64,000 nt of DNA from Streptomyces cellulosae (GCF_000721105.1 NZ_JOEV01000002.1:310001-374000), one strand, 5' to 3'. Positions 1 through 8,802 are shown, counted from the first letter of the stretch. The notes: generated by a model from the sequence alone, not told the origin. Numbers and translations are program-made.

Positions 1-1118
1 AACGCCAGCTGCTCGCCGAACTGGGCGCGGGTCCCCTCGCCCTCGCCCGCGCACAGCGCGCCCAGACCGCGCGCCTGCTCATCGAGACGACCCCGCTGCC
101 GATGGCGCAGATCGCCTTCGCCGCCGGATTCTCCTCGATCCGCACCTTCAACGACACCGTGCGCGAGGTCTTCGCCCTCTCCCCGAGTGAGCTGCGCGAC
201 CGGCTGCCGAAGAAGAACGCTCCCCTCGCGTCCGGCGCCCTCTCCCTGCGCCTCCCGTTCCGCGCCCCCCTCAACCCGGACAACCTCTTCGGCCACCTCG
301 CGGCCACCTCGGTGCCGGGGGTGGAGGAGTGGCGGGACGGCGCGTACCGGCGCACACTGCGCCTGCCGTACGGCCACGGCATCGTGACGCTCACCCCGCG
401 GCCGGACCACATCGCCTGCCGCCTCACCCTCAGCGACCTGCGTGACCTGACCGTCGCCATCAGCCGCTGCCGCAGGATGCTCGACCTGGACGCCGACCCG
501 GTCGCGGTCGACGACCAGTTGCGCACCGACCCGGTCCTCGCCCCGCTGGTCGACAAGGCTCCCGGCCGACGCGTCCCGCGCTCGGTGGACGAGGCGGAGT
601 TCGCGATGCGCGCGGTCCTCGGCCAGCAGGTCTCCACGGCGGCCGCCCGCACCCACGCGGCCCGCCTGGTCACCGCGTACGGCGACCCGATCGACGACCC
701 CGAGGGCGGCCTCACCCACCTCTTCCCGACCCCCGAGGCGCTCGCCGCCCTCGACCCCGCGTCACTCGCCATGCCCCGCCCCCGCCGCACCACCTTCACC
801 ACCCTGGTGGGCCACCTGGCCGACGGCACCCTCAACCTGGGGGTGGAGGGAGACTGGACGCGGACCCGCGCCCAACTCCTCGCCCTGCCGGGCTTCGGCC
901 CCTGGACGGCCGACGTCATCGCGATGCGCGCCCTCGGTGACCCCGACGCCTTCCTCCCCACCGACCTCGGCATCCGCCGCGCCGCCCAGGAGCTGGGCCT
1001 GCCCTCGACCCCGGCCGCACTCACGGCCCGCGCGGCGCCCTGGCGGCCCTGGCGGGCGTACGCGGTCCAGTACCTGTGGGCGACCGACAGTCACCCGATC
1101 AACTTCCTTCCGGTGTAA
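1..1118 (+). CDS. alkA: Ada/AlkA-type fusion: AraC-type helix-turn-helix plus 3-methyladenine DNA glycosylase II (5' partial)
   Basis: The reading frame is open from base 3, so the gene starts upstream of the window. The first visible residues are the second helix-turn-helix of an AraC/Ada-type domain (about nt 60-210, IAFAAGFSSIRTFNDTVREV). After it come the AlkA N-terminal domain (nt 225-470) and the HhH-GPD domain (nt 590-1080), with the hairpin LPGFGPWTADVIAMRALG and the downstream Asp of PTDLG that is the expected catalytic residue. Proteins of this family excise alkylated bases and, through the missing Ada zinc domain, sense methylated DNA. The Ogt gene follows after 9 bases, so the two probably form an adaptive-response operon. 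The N-terminal Ada part is inferred, not seen. Confidence 0.9.
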   Translation, partial: RQLLAELGAGPLALARAQRAQTARLLIETTPLPMAQIAFAAGFSSIRTFNDTVREVFALSPSELRDRLPKKNAPLASGALSLRLPFRAPLNPDNLFGHLAATSVPGVEEWRDGAYRRTLRLPYGHGIVTLTPRPDHIACRLTLSDLRDLTVAISRCRRMLDLDADPVAVDDQLRTDPVLAPLVDKAPGRRVPRSVDEAEFAMRAVLGQQVSTAAARTHAARLVTAYGDPIDDPEGGLTHLFPTPEALAALDPASLAMPRPRRTTFTTLVGHLADGTLNLGVEGDWTRTRAQLLALPGFGPWTADVIAMRALGDPDAFLPTDLGIRRAAQELGLPSTPAALTARAAPWRPWRAYAVQYLWATDSHPINFLPV

Positions 1119-1127
1119 GGACCTTCA

Positions 1128-1610
1128 GTGAAGCAGCACTCCGTGATCGACAGCCCCTACGGCCCGCTGACGCTCGTCGCCGACGACGGCGTCCTGTGCG
1201 GCCTCTACATGACCGACCAGCGCCACCGCCCGCCGGAGGAGACGTTCGGAAGCCGCGCCGAAAGCACCTTCGCGGCGGCCGAGGAGGAGCTGGAGGCCTA
1301 TTTCGCGGGCGACTTGAAGGAGTTCACTCTCGAAGTCCGGCTGCACGGAACCCCGTTCCAGCGCAGTGTCTGGGACCAGCTCCGGAAGATCCCGTACGGC
1401 GAGACCCGCACGTACGGCGAACTCGCCGACGCCCTCGGCAACCCCGCCGCCTCCCGCGCGGTGGGCCTCGCCAACGGCCGGAACCCGATCGGCATCATCG
1501 TGCCCTGCCACCGCGTCGTCGGCGCGAACGGCAGCCTCACCGGCTACGGCGGCGGCCTGGACCGCAAGCAGCGCCTGCTGGACTTCGAGAGCGGAACGGC
1601 ACTGTTCTAG
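1128..1610 (+). CDS. ogt: methylated-DNA--[protein]-cysteine S-methyltransferase
   Basis: This 160-residue protein has the usual length for Ogt. It ends in the DNA-binding domain with the active-site motif PCHRV (Cys127), preceded by GNPAASRAVGLANGRNP, which flips the damaged base. It transfers the methyl group from O6-methylguanine or O4-methylthymine to its own cysteine and is used once. The ATG lies 9 nt after the AlkA stop, with AAGGA in the gap as ribosome site. Co-transcription with the Ada/AlkA fusion is inferred from this spacing. Confidence 0.95.
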   Translation: MKQHSVIDSPYGPLTLVADDGVLCGLYMTDQRHRPPEETFGSRAESTFAAAEEELEAYFAGDLKEFTLEVRLHGTPFQRSVWDQLRKIPYGETRTYGELADALGNPAASRAVGLANGRNPIGIIVPCHRVVGANGSLTGYGGGLDRKQRLLDFESGTALF

Positions 1611-1621
1611 CCCCGTGGTGA

Positions 1622-1990
1622 TCAGCCGGTGCGCTCCGCCGTGCTGCGCTCCACGCAGAACTCGTTGCCCTCAGGGTCGGCGAGGACCACCCAGCCCGTG
1701 CCGTCCGCGCTGCGCCGGTCGTCGACCAGCGTGGCCCCGAGGGCGAGCAGACGCTCGACCTCCTCGTCACGGGTGCGGTCCTGCGGCCGAAGGTCGACAT
1801 GCACACGGTTCTTGACGGTCTTGGGCTCCGCGACGGTCACGAACAGCAGACCCGCCCCCTCGATCAGCGCCTCCTCGTCACCCGGCTTGTCGTCCTCGTG
1901 CACGGGCTGTCCCAGGACCTGCGACCAGAAGGCGGCGAGGTGGTAGGCGTCGGTGGAATCGATCGTCACATGGCGTATCGCGGAGGTCAT
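1622..1990 (-). CDS. VOC-superfamily (glyoxalase/bleomycin-resistance-like) protein
   Basis: A 122-residue protein with the paired beta-alpha-beta-beta-beta pattern of the vicinal oxygen chelate fold. It opens with IRHVTIDSTDAYHLAAFWSQVLG and has a second module with NRVHVDLRPQDRTRDEEVERLLALG and WVVLADPEGNEFCVE. The His of HVDL and the Glu of NEFCVE sit where metal ligands lie in this family, but the substrate cannot be predicted. It converges on ogt with an 11-base gap and lies 15 bases downstream of the sirtuin gene, so it may be the last gene of that transcript. Confidence 0.85.
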   Translation of the reverse strand: MTSAIRHVTIDSTDAYHLAAFWSQVLGQPVHEDDKPGDEEALIEGAGLLFVTVAEPKTVKNRVHVDLRPQDRTRDEEVERLLALGATLVDDRRSADGTGWVVLADPEGNEFCVERSTAERTG

Positions 1991-2005
1991 GACCCAGATT
2001 CTTGC

Positions 2006-2731
2006 CTAGCCGCCGATGTCCCGCAGGACCTTCGGCAACGCCGTCCCGATCGGGTCGCGGATCACCTCGTCCGCCCGTTCGTCGTACGGCGTCGGCTCGG
2101 CGTTGACGATGATCAGCCGCGCGCCGTGATCGGCGGCGATCCCGGCGAGCCCCGCCGCCGGCTGCACCTGCAGGCTGCTCCCGACCGCGATGAACACCTG
2201 GCACGCCTTGCTGATCGCGAGCGCTTCACCCAGCACCACCGGATCGAGCGGCTCCCCGAACATCACCGTCGCCGACTTCAGGATCCCGCCGCACTCCAGA
2301 CACGGGGGATCCTCCTCCCCGGCCTCCACTCGGGCCAGCGCGTCCGCCATCGGCCCGCGCGCATGACATCCGGTGCACACGACACTCCGTGCGCTGCCGT
2401 GCAGCTCGAGCACCTTGCGGGTGGGCATCCCGGCGAGCTGGTGCAGCCCGTCCACGTTCTGCGTGATCACCCGCACCGGTACCCCGGACCGCTCCAGCCC
2501 GGCCACCGCCCGGTGCGCGGCGTTCGGCTCGGCCTGGAGGGTCCGGTTCTCGCGCCGCATCTGCCAGGACCGCCGCCGGATCTGCGGATCACCCATGTAG
2601 TACTCGTACGTCACGAGCTTCTCGGCCTCCGGATCCCGCCGCCACAGCCCGTTCGGCCCGCGGTAGTCGGGAATGCCGGAGTCGGTCGAGATGCCGGCGC
2701 CGCTGAGGAGGGCGACGAGGGGCTTGGTCAT
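2006..2731 (-). CDS. Sir2-family NAD-dependent protein deacylase
   Basis: A 241-residue sirtuin. The NAD-binding loop is LSGAGISTDSGIPDYRG (residues 9-25). TQNVDGLH (90-97) and the catalytic His111 of LELHGS follow. Four zinc-site cysteines are visible (C119, C122, C144, C147), and the end of the Rossmann fold reads GSSLQVQPAAG. It removes acyl groups from lysine using NAD, giving nicotinamide and O-acyl-ADP-ribose. An upstream in-frame ATG at 2779 would add 16 low-complexity residues. The ATG at 2731 directly precedes the conserved core and is preferred. It lies close to Nudix and ADP-ribosylglycohydrolase genes. Confidence 0.92.
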   Translation of the reverse strand: MTKPLVALLSGAGISTDSGIPDYRGPNGLWRRDPEAEKLVTYEYYMGDPQIRRRSWQMRRENRTLQAEPNAAHRAVAGLERSGVPVRVITQNVDGLHQLAGMPTRKVLELHGSARSVVCTGCHARGPMADALARVEAGEEDPPCLECGGILKSATVMFGEPLDPVVLGEALAISKACQVFIAVGSSLQVQPAAGLAGIAADHGARLIIVNAEPTPYDERADEVIRDPIGTALPKVLRDIGG

Positions 2732-2850
2732 GTCACCGAGGGTAGGACGGGGGGCCGGGGCAGGCGAACGAATACGCACCGGTGTCCGATGGTGCAGGGC
2801 AGGGCGTCGCCGTCACCCGAAGGTGTTCGCGCCGTCCCGAGGTGCCCGCG

Positions 2851-3345
2851 TCACCCCACCCGGTGCCCGTTCTCCAACTCCGCCGTCCCCGAGCCGTCCG
2901 CCAGGACGTCCAGCGCGGTCAGGACGCGGCGGCCCAGGGCACCGGGGAGGTACTCGGACAGTTCCTCGCGCGGTACGCGCCTCCACGACAGGAGTTCCTC
3001 CTCCTGGAGGCGGATCGCCTTGAACTCGTCCTCGTCGAGGACTCCGCCGTCGTACAGGTACGCCACCAGCGGCGGACGTCCCGCCCCGTGCACCCAGTCC
3101 ACCGCGAGCAGCCGGCCCAGTTCGCGGTCCAGGCCGATCTCCTCCGCGGTCTCCCGGCGCGCGCCCTGACGCGGGGTCTCGCCGTCGTCCGACTCGATCG
3201 TGCCGCCCGGAAGCGTCCAACCCTCCCGGTAGTTCGGCTGGACGAGCAGCACCCGCCCCTCGGCATCCCGGAACAGGGCGGCGGCCCCGGCGATGATCCG
3301 GGGCAGTCCCGCGATGTAGGCGGCGAAGTCTTGAGTCGTGGTCAT
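2851..3345 (-). CDS. Nudix hydrolase
   Basis: A 164-residue protein with the complete Nudix box: GG at 47-48, a Glu about ten residues on, then RRETAEEIGL at 63-72. The preceding AAALFRDAEGRVLLVQPNYREGW is the usual entry strand. It hydrolyses a nucleoside diphosphate linked to some moiety X. The neighbouring sirtuin and ADP-ribosylglycohydrolase make ADP-ribose or a capped nucleotide a reasonable guess, but the sequence does not fix the substrate. It is followed on the same strand by the sirtuin gene after about 120 bases. Confidence 0.9.
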   Translation of the reverse strand: MTTTQDFAAYIAGLPRIIAGAAALFRDAEGRVLLVQPNYREGWTLPGGTIESDDGETPRQGARRETAEEIGLDRELGRLLAVDWVHGAGRPPLVAYLYDGGVLDEDEFKAIRLQEEELLSWRRVPREELSEYLPGALGRRVLTALDVLADGSGTAELENGHRVG

Positions 3346-3396
3346 CCAGGAAGGGTAACCAGGAGCACCGACCGGCTTCTCCCGCCGTCCGGCCGG

Positions 3397-4470
3397 CTAC
3401 GGCGCCGTCCGAGCCAACCGCACCGTCCGTCTGGCCAGTTCGCTGATCCGCGCACCGTCGAAGCCGAACACCGCGCTGCGCACCGTGTCCTCCAACGGGT
3501 CCTTCCACTGCTCCGGGATGGCGTCCGCGCCGGTCAGCACACCTACCACCGAGCCCGCGGTCGCGCCGTTGGAGTCGGTGTCCAGGCCGCCGCGCACGGT
3601 GAGGGTGATGGTGCGGGTGAAGTCACCGTCGCCGTACAGCAGCCCGGCGGTCAGCACGGCCGCGTTGGGGACGGTGTGGATCCAGCCGAGCCCGGCGGTC
3701 TCCTCGGCGACCGTGGTGAGCGTGTCCTCCCAGGGCAACCGGGTGTCGTGGAGCGAGACGACCCGCCGTACGGTACGGGCGAGGCGACTGCCCGCCGGGA
3801 CGACGGCGAGCGCCTGGTCCACCGCCTGCCGTACCGTCTCGGCCGTGAACGCCGCCGCGATCAGCGCCGCCGCCCACATCGCGCCGTACACCCCGTTGCC
3901 GGTGTGGGACAGCACCGCGTCCCGGCGGGCGAGCGCGGCGGCGCGGGTCGGCGCGCCCGGGCAGGTCCAGCCGTAGATGTCGGCACGGATCAGCGCCCCG
4001 ATCCACTCCTGGTACGGATTCTCGTACGTCGCCGTCAGCGGCGGCTTCAGCCCGTTGGCGAGGTTGCGGTACGCGGCCCGCTCCGCCGTGAACGTCTGCA
4101 GATACGGCAGCCGCAGCAGCCACAGGTCCCCGACCTGCTCCGTGCTGAAGCCGAAGCCGTGGGTCTCCAGGAGGTCGAGGCCGAGGATGGCGTAGTCGAC
4201 GTCGTCGTCACGGCAGCTGCCGTGGATCCGGCCGCGCACGCACTGGCGCCACTCGGGGCGCAGCTCCAGGCCGGGGTCCTCGCCGACCGGCTCGGGCAGA
4301 TAGTCGGTGAGCGGCAGGGCGGCGGCCTGCCGGAGATAGCGGTCGATGCGGTCCCGCGTCCACTGGTCGCCCTGCTCGACCGGCTTGCCGAGCATGTTGC
4401 CCGCGATCCGGCCGAGCCAGCCCCCGAGGACGCGGTCGGAGAGCTCTGGCTCAGTGCCCACAGGGGTCAT
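3397..4470 (-). CDS. ADP-ribosylglycohydrolase-family protein
   Basis: A 357-residue protein starting at the ATG at 4470 (MTPVGTEPELSDRVLGGWLG). An ATG at 4566 is possible but would add non-conserved residues. Family signatures are GRIAGNMLGKPVEQGD near the N-terminus, an acidic DDDVDYAILGLDLLETHG metal site, and the C-terminal DTDSNGATAGSVVGVLTGA that completes the two-Mg cluster. Members remove ADP-ribose from proteins or small molecules, or have drifted to other glycosidic substrates. It is the farthest upstream of four minus-strand genes (ADP-ribosylglycohydrolase, Nudix, Sir2, VOC), whose gaps are too wide to prove an operon. Confidence 0.88.
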   Translation of the reverse strand: MTPVGTEPELSDRVLGGWLGRIAGNMLGKPVEQGDQWTRDRIDRYLRQAAALPLTDYLPEPVGEDPGLELRPEWRQCVRGRIHGSCRDDDVDYAILGLDLLETHGFGFSTEQVGDLWLLRLPYLQTFTAERAAYRNLANGLKPPLTATYENPYQEWIGALIRADIYGWTCPGAPTRAAALARRDAVLSHTGNGVYGAMWAAALIAAAFTAETVRQAVDQALAVVPAGSRLARTVRRVVSLHDTRLPWEDTLTTVAEETAGLGWIHTVPNAAVLTAGLLYGDGDFTRTITLTVRGGLDTDSNGATAGSVVGVLTGADAIPEQWKDPLEDTVRSAVFGFDGARISELARRTVRLARTAP

Positions 4471-4652
4471 AGCTCCGGTGTACCCGATTCCGGGGGCGCC
4501 CGCGCGGGGTTCGCACCGGGCGCGCCGCGCGTTCCCGGCCTGACGTCCAGGGAACGGTCCGGGCATGACGGCGGGGGCGTCCTCCGGTTAAGGTCGCAGC
4601 GGCGCGACTGGCCCTGACATGCGTCGGGCCTGGAGAGCAAGGGGATGTCAAG

Positions 4653-5804
4653 GTGGCGGACGCTGGAGTGAGGGGTACCCACAGGGTGCTCATCGCCGCG
4701 GACAAGTTCAAGGGTTCACTGACGGCCGTGCAGGTCGCCGAGCGGATCACGGCAGGACTGCGCACCGTACTGCCCGGCCTCGCGGTCGAGGCGCTGCCGG
4801 TGGCCGACGGCGGCGACGGGACGGTGGACGCGGCGGTCGCGGCCGGTTTCCAGCGGCACGAGGTCCGGGTCGCGGGGCCGCTCGGCCAGGAGGTGACGGC
4901 GGCGTTCGCGCTGCGCGGCGACACGGCGGTCGTGGAGATGGCGGAGGCCAGCGGACTGCAGCGGCTGCCCGCGGGCGTCTTCGCACCACTGACGGCCTCC
5001 ACGTACGGCTCCGGCGAACTGCTGCGGGCCGCGCTGGACGCGGGCGCGCGCACGATCGTGTTCGGGGTCGGCGGCAGCGCCACCACGGACGGCGGCGCCG
5101 GCATGCTGTCCGCGCTGGGCGCGCGGTTCGTGGACGCGGGCGGGGAGCCGGTGACACCGGGCGGCGAGGGCCTCGCCGCCCTGGCGTCGGCCGATCTGTC
5201 GGCCCTGGACCCACGCCTGGCATCCGTCGAGTTCGTCCTCGCGAGCGACGTCGACAACCCGCTGACCGGCCCGAAGGGCGCGGCGGCCGTCTACGGCCCG
5301 CAGAAGGGCGCCTCGCCCGACGACGTGGCGACGCTGGACGCGGCGCTCGCCCACTACGCGAAGGTGCTGGAGCGGGCGATCGGCGCGAAGGCCGCCGAGT
5401 ACGCCGCCTCCCCGGGCGCCGGCGCGGCGGGCGGCATCGGCTATGGCGCTCTGCTCATCGGCGCCCGCTTCCGCCCCGGGATCGACGTCATGCTCGACGT
5501 TCTCGGCTTCGCGCCCGCGCTGGAGCAGGCCACCCTGGTGATCACCGGCGAGGGCTCCCTGGACGAGCAGACCCTCCACGGCAAGGCCCCCGCGGGCGTC
5601 GCGGCGGCGGCCCGCGCCGCGGGCAAGGAGGTCATCGCGGTCTGTGGCCGCCTGGCCCTGCGCCCGGCGGCCCTGGGCAGCGCCGGAATCCGCCGCGCCT
5701 ACCCCCTCACCGACGCCGAGCCCGACGTGGCGACGTGCATCGCGGACGCCGGCCCGATCCTGGAACGAGTGGCGCAGCAGATCGCCCGCGACTTCCTGAC
5801 CTGA
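4653..5804 (+). CDS. glycerate kinase (GlxK/GarK type)
   Basis: A 383-residue glycerate 2-kinase of the bacterial class I type. Signatures are VLIAADKFKGSLTAVQVAERI (residues 10-30), VADGGDGTVDA, GVGGSATTDGGAGMLSALG in the middle and VITGEGSLDEQTLHGKAPAGV near the C-terminus. It phosphorylates D-glycerate, the end of glyoxylate and tartronate semialdehyde metabolism. The GTG start at 4653 follows an AAGGGG site about eight bases upstream. The gene stands alone, is divergent from the ADP-ribosylglycohydrolase gene, and converges on pssA with strong hairpins between. The glyoxylate-producing ethylmalonyl-CoA operon lies nearby, which suggests but does not prove a metabolic link. Confidence 0.93.
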   Translation: MADAGVRGTHRVLIAADKFKGSLTAVQVAERITAGLRTVLPGLAVEALPVADGGDGTVDAAVAAGFQRHEVRVAGPLGQEVTAAFALRGDTAVVEMAEASGLQRLPAGVFAPLTASTYGSGELLRAALDAGARTIVFGVGGSATTDGGAGMLSALGARFVDAGGEPVTPGGEGLAALASADLSALDPRLASVEFVLASDVDNPLTGPKGAAAVYGPQKGASPDDVATLDAALAHYAKVLERAIGAKAAEYAASPGAGAAGGIGYGALLIGARFRPGIDVMLDVLGFAPALEQATLVITGEGSLDEQTLHGKAPAGVAAAARAAGKEVIAVCGRLALRPAALGSAGIRRAYPLTDAEPDVATCIADAGPILERVAQQIARDFLT

Positions 5805-5829
5805 GCTCGCGACGCCCCCGCCCTTCCGT

Positions 5830-5869
5830 CTGTCCGGACCAGGGGGCGGAGCTCTCCTGGCCCGGACAG
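5830..5869. terminator. imperfect hairpin downstream of glycerate kinase
   Basis: The arms CTGTCCGG and CCGGACAG, with inner CCAGG/CCTGG, pair across about 12 bases. It sits 25 bases after the glycerate kinase stop and just before a stronger hairpin, so the two may end transcription from both sides. Confidence 0.5.
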
Positions 5870-5875
5870 AGCGAA

Positions 5876-5905
5876 GGGCCCCGAACCCAACCCGGTTCGG
5901 GGCCC
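5876..5905. terminator. bidirectional terminator between glycerate kinase and pssA
   Basis: A perfect 12-bp stem, GGGCCCCGAACC paired with GGTTCGGGGCCC, encloses a 6-base loop. It lies between two convergent genes (stops at 5804 and 5926). There is no U-tract, as is common in Streptomyces. Confidence 0.8.
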
Positions 5906-5925
5906 AGCGACCATCGCCTCGCTCG

Positions 5926-6780
5926 TTACGGAACCTGCGCCGCCCGAGCCTCGCGTCGATGGTCACGGAAGTTGTTCACCCGCCGAGCCGTCGCGAACAG
6001 CGGAATCACGGCGCCCATGACCAGCTGCAGCGCACATCCCGTCTGCAGCAGCAGCTGTCCGCCGGGCGCGTCGAACGCCCATGCCGCCAGCAGCCCCATC
6101 GACAGCACGATCCACGAGAGCATCGCCACCGCGAGGCGTCCCCGCGGCTTCGGGTACTCCACCCGGCTCACCATCAGCCACGCCGTACCGAGGATCGCCA
6201 GCAGCGTCGCTACGAACGGCAGTTCGAGGAGCACGATCGAGACCACGGTGAGCGCCCCGAAGGGCGACGGCATGCCCTGGAAGGTGCCGTCCTTCACCGT
6301 GACGCACGAGAACCGCGCAAGCCGCAGCACCACCGCCAACAGCACCACGATCGCCCCGACGGCGGCCACCCGCTGGGACGCGTCGTCCGCCACCATGCCG
6401 TAGACGAGGACGAAGTACGCCGGGGCCAGACCGAAGCTGACCAGGTCCGAGAGGTTGTCCAGCTCCGCTCCCATGGGGGAGGAGCGCAGCTTCCGCGCGA
6501 CCAGGCCGTCGAACAGGTCGAAGACGGCCGCGCACAGCATCAGGATGACCGCCGTGGCCGCGCTGTTGCGGGCCATGCCGGATTCCTGGCTGTCGGTGAG
6601 GTGCGGGATCAGGATGCCGGTGGTGGTGAAGTACACCGCCATGAAGCCGCAGGTGGCGTTGCCCAGTGTGAGGGTGTCCGCTATCGAGAGGCGGAGAGAG
6701 AGGGGCATCTCCTCCTCGTCGTCCACGTCGTCGGCCTCGGGCACCCAGCCCGTCTGGGTCTCCGGATCAATCACGGTCAA
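5926..6780 (-). CDS. pssA: CDP-diacylglycerol--serine O-phosphatidyltransferase
   Basis: A 284-residue integral membrane enzyme of the CDP-alcohol phosphatidyltransferase family with several hydrophobic helices. The catalytic motif reads DLFDGLVARKLRSSPMGAEL followed by DNLSDLVSFGLAP. The spacing between AR and the conserved Gly is 7 residues here; I remember 8 as canonical. It makes phosphatidylserine from CDP-diacylglycerol and serine at the membrane. It overlaps the 3' end of psd by 14 bases, and psd is upstream on the same strand. The two are translationally coupled and make phosphatidylethanolamine together. Assignment to PssA rather than PgsA rests on the LSD-LVSFG signature and the psd partner. 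Confidence 0.93.
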   Translation of the reverse strand: MTVIDPETQTGWVPEADDVDDEEEMPLSLRLSIADTLTLGNATCGFMAVYFTTTGILIPHLTDSQESGMARNSAATAVILMLCAAVFDLFDGLVARKLRSSPMGAELDNLSDLVSFGLAPAYFVLVYGMVADDASQRVAAVGAIVVLLAVVLRLARFSCVTVKDGTFQGMPSPFGALTVVSIVLLELPFVATLLAILGTAWLMVSRVEYPKPRGRLAVAMLSWIVLSMGLLAAWAFDAPGGQLLLQTGCALQLVMGAVIPLFATARRVNNFRDHRREARAAQVP

Positions 6781-7423
6781 TGCGAGTCACCCCAGCCACG
6801 GTCTTCTGACCGACCTCGACCGCCACCTCAACGCCCTCGGGGAGGTAGATGTCAACACGCGAGCCGAAGCGGATCAGACCGATCCGCTCGCCCTGCTCGA
6901 CCTTCGTCCCCTGCGGGACGTAGGGGACGATGCGGCGGGCGACCGCGCCGGCGATCTGGATCATCTCGATGTCACCGAGTTCGGTGTCGAAATGCCAGAC
7001 TACGCGCTCGTTGTTCTCGCTCTCCTTGTTGAACGCCGGAACGAACCCACCGGGGATGTGCTCGACCGACGCCACCGTGCCGGACAGTGGCGCGCGGTTG
7101 ACGTGGACGTTGAGCGGGCTCATGAAGATCGCGACGCGGGTGCGCCCGTCCTTCCACGGCATGATGCTCTGCACCACACCGTCGGCCGGCGAGATCACCC
7201 GGCCCTGGGCGATCTCGCGCTCGGGGTCGCGGAAGAACCACAGCATGCCCGCCGCGAGCGCGGTGGCGGGCACGGCGACGGCCTTGGCGGCGCCGGACTT
7301 GCGCGCGCGTACCAGGCTGAGGGCTGCGGTGGCGACGGTCGGGAGGAGCCACGGCGATGCTCCGCGCGCCAGGCGTACGCCTGCCAGGCTGTCGCGAGGT
7401 GCAGAGGTTTGGCTGTGGGGCAT
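6767..7423 (-). CDS. psd: phosphatidylserine decarboxylase proenzyme
   Basis: A 218-residue short-type Psd. Hydrophobic residues at about 20-55 anchor it to the membrane. Conserved segments are WFFRDPER, SPADGVV, IFMSPLNVHVNRAP and the self-cleavage site FGSRVDIYLP. Cleavage between Gly187 and Ser188 would leave the pyruvoyl cofactor on the small C-terminal chain. It decarboxylates phosphatidylserine to phosphatidylethanolamine. The ATG at 7423 is preferred over one at 7579, which adds 52 Arg/Pro-rich residues without family resemblance. The gene leads the psd-pssA pair. Confidence 0.93.
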   Translation of the reverse strand: MPHSQTSAPRDSLAGVRLARGASPWLLPTVATAALSLVRARKSGAAKAVAVPATALAAGMLWFFRDPEREIAQGRVISPADGVVQSIMPWKDGRTRVAIFMSPLNVHVNRAPLSGTVASVEHIPGGFVPAFNKESENNERVVWHFDTELGDIEMIQIAGAVARRIVPYVPQGTKVEQGERIGLIRFGSRVDIYLPEGVEVAVEVGQKTVAGVTRIDRD

Positions 7424-7549
7424 GGATGACCTTCGTAGCGGATGATGCCGCGCTGCGTGAGGGGGACGGCGGCTTTCCCGGGATCGTACCGGTCGCGGGC
7501 CGCAACTGGGCAAGCCAGGAAGCCGAGTCGGCGGCTGAAGAGTGCTGAC

Positions 7550-7582
7550 GGGGTGTGATCTTCTTCTCGAAGATAACACCCC
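7550..7582 (-). terminator. terminator of the ethylmalonyl-CoA operon
   Basis: GGGGTGTGATCTTC pairs with GAAGATAACACCCC (one mismatch) around a 5-base loop, 13 bases beyond the stop of the last operon gene. The 7424-7549 stretch between it and psd holds no gene I can see; it should contain the psd promoter. Confidence 0.8.
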
Positions 7583-7594
7583 GAACCGGGATAT

Positions 7595-8800
7595 CTAGCC
7601 CTGGAGTCGATACTCTTCGAGCAGCCTGCGACCGATGATCATTTTCTGGATCTCGGCGGTACCTTCACCGATCAGCAGCATCGGAGCCTCACGGTAGAGG
7701 CGCTCGATCTCGTACTCCTTGGAGAAGCCGTAGCCGCCGTGGATCCGGAAGGCGTCCTCCACGACCTCTTTGCAGTACTCGGAGGCGAGGTACTTCGCCA
7801 TCCCTGCCTCAAGGTCGTTTCGCTCGCCGGAGTCCTTTTTGCGTGCCGCGTTCACCATCATCGCATGCGCGGCCTCGACCTTGGTGGCCATCTCCGCCAG
7901 TTTGAACTGGATCGCCTGGTGCTGGGCGATCTGCTTGCCGAAGGTGTGGCGCTGCTGGGCGTACGAGACACCCAGCTCGAAGGCACGCTGGGCGACGCCG
8001 CAGCCACGCGCCGCCACGTTGACGCGGCCCACCTCCACGCCGTCCATCATTTGGTAAAAACCTCGGCCGGTGGCCCCGCCGAGCACCCGATCGGCCGGAA
8101 TGCGCAGGCCATCCATGATCATCTCGGTGGTGTCGACGCCCTTGTAGCCCATCTTGTCGATCTTCCCGGGGATGGTGAGTCCGGGACGGACCTCTCCGAA
8201 GCCGGGCTCCTTCTCGATCAGGAAGGTGGTCATCGACTTGTGGGGCGCGGTGCCCTCAGGGTGTCCTTCGTCACTTCGGACGAGTACGGCGACCAGGGAG
8301 GACGTTCCGCCGTTCGTCAGCCACATCTTCTGGCCGTTGAGGACGTACTCGTCGCCGTCCTTGACCGCCTTGGAGGAGATGGCCGAGACGTCCGAACCCA
8401 GGCCCGGTTCCGACATCGAGAAGGCGCCGCGGATGTCGCCGGCCGCCATCCTCGGCAGGAAGTGGTCCTTCTGCTCCTGGGTGCCGTGCTGCTTGAGCAT
8501 GTACGCCACGATGAAGTGCGTGTTGATGATGCCGGACACCGACATCCAGCCGCGGGCGATCTCCTCGACGCAGAGCGCGTACGTCAGGAGCGACTCACCC
8601 AGACCGCCGTACTCCTCGGGGATCATCAGCCCGAACAGGCCGAGCTCCTTGAGGCCGTCGACGATCTGCTGCGGGTACTCGTCACGGTGCTCCAGCCCGG
8701 TCGCGACCGGGATGATCTCCTTGTCCACGAAGTCGCGGACCGTGGACAGGATCTCCTGCTGGATGTCGGTCAGACCGGCGGTCTGGGCGAGTCGCGCCAT
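7595..8800 (-). CDS. mcd: acyl-CoA dehydrogenase, probable (2S)-methylsuccinyl-CoA dehydrogenase
   Basis: A 401-residue flavin acyl-CoA dehydrogenase. It has the helical N-domain (IQQEILSTVRDFVDKEIIPVA), the FAD-binding signature AFSMSEPGLGSDVSAI, the beta domain ending in EMIMDGLRIPADRVLGG, and the C-terminal region IHGGYGFSKEYEIERLYREA with GEGTAEIQKMIIGR. Position as last gene after ccr, ecm, mcl and mch strongly suggests it oxidises methylsuccinyl-CoA to mesaconyl-CoA. The length is that of an ordinary acyl-CoA dehydrogenase; I recall proteobacterial Mcd as longer. The ATG at 8800 lies 2 bases after the preceding stop. Confidence 0.88.
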   Translation of the reverse strand: MARLAQTAGLTDIQQEILSTVRDFVDKEIIPVATGLEHRDEYPQQIVDGLKELGLFGLMIPEEYGGLGESLLTYALCVEEIARGWMSVSGIINTHFIVAYMLKQHGTQEQKDHFLPRMAAGDIRGAFSMSEPGLGSDVSAISSKAVKDGDEYVLNGQKMWLTNGGTSSLVAVLVRSDEGHPEGTAPHKSMTTFLIEKEPGFGEVRPGLTIPGKIDKMGYKGVDTTEMIMDGLRIPADRVLGGATGRGFYQMMDGVEVGRVNVAARGCGVAQRAFELGVSYAQQRHTFGKQIAQHQAIQFKLAEMATKVEAAHAMMVNAARKKDSGERNDLEAGMAKYLASEYCKEVVEDAFRIHGGYGFSKEYEIERLYREAPMLLIGEGTAEIQKMIIGRRLLEEYRLQG

Positions 8801-8802
8801 GG

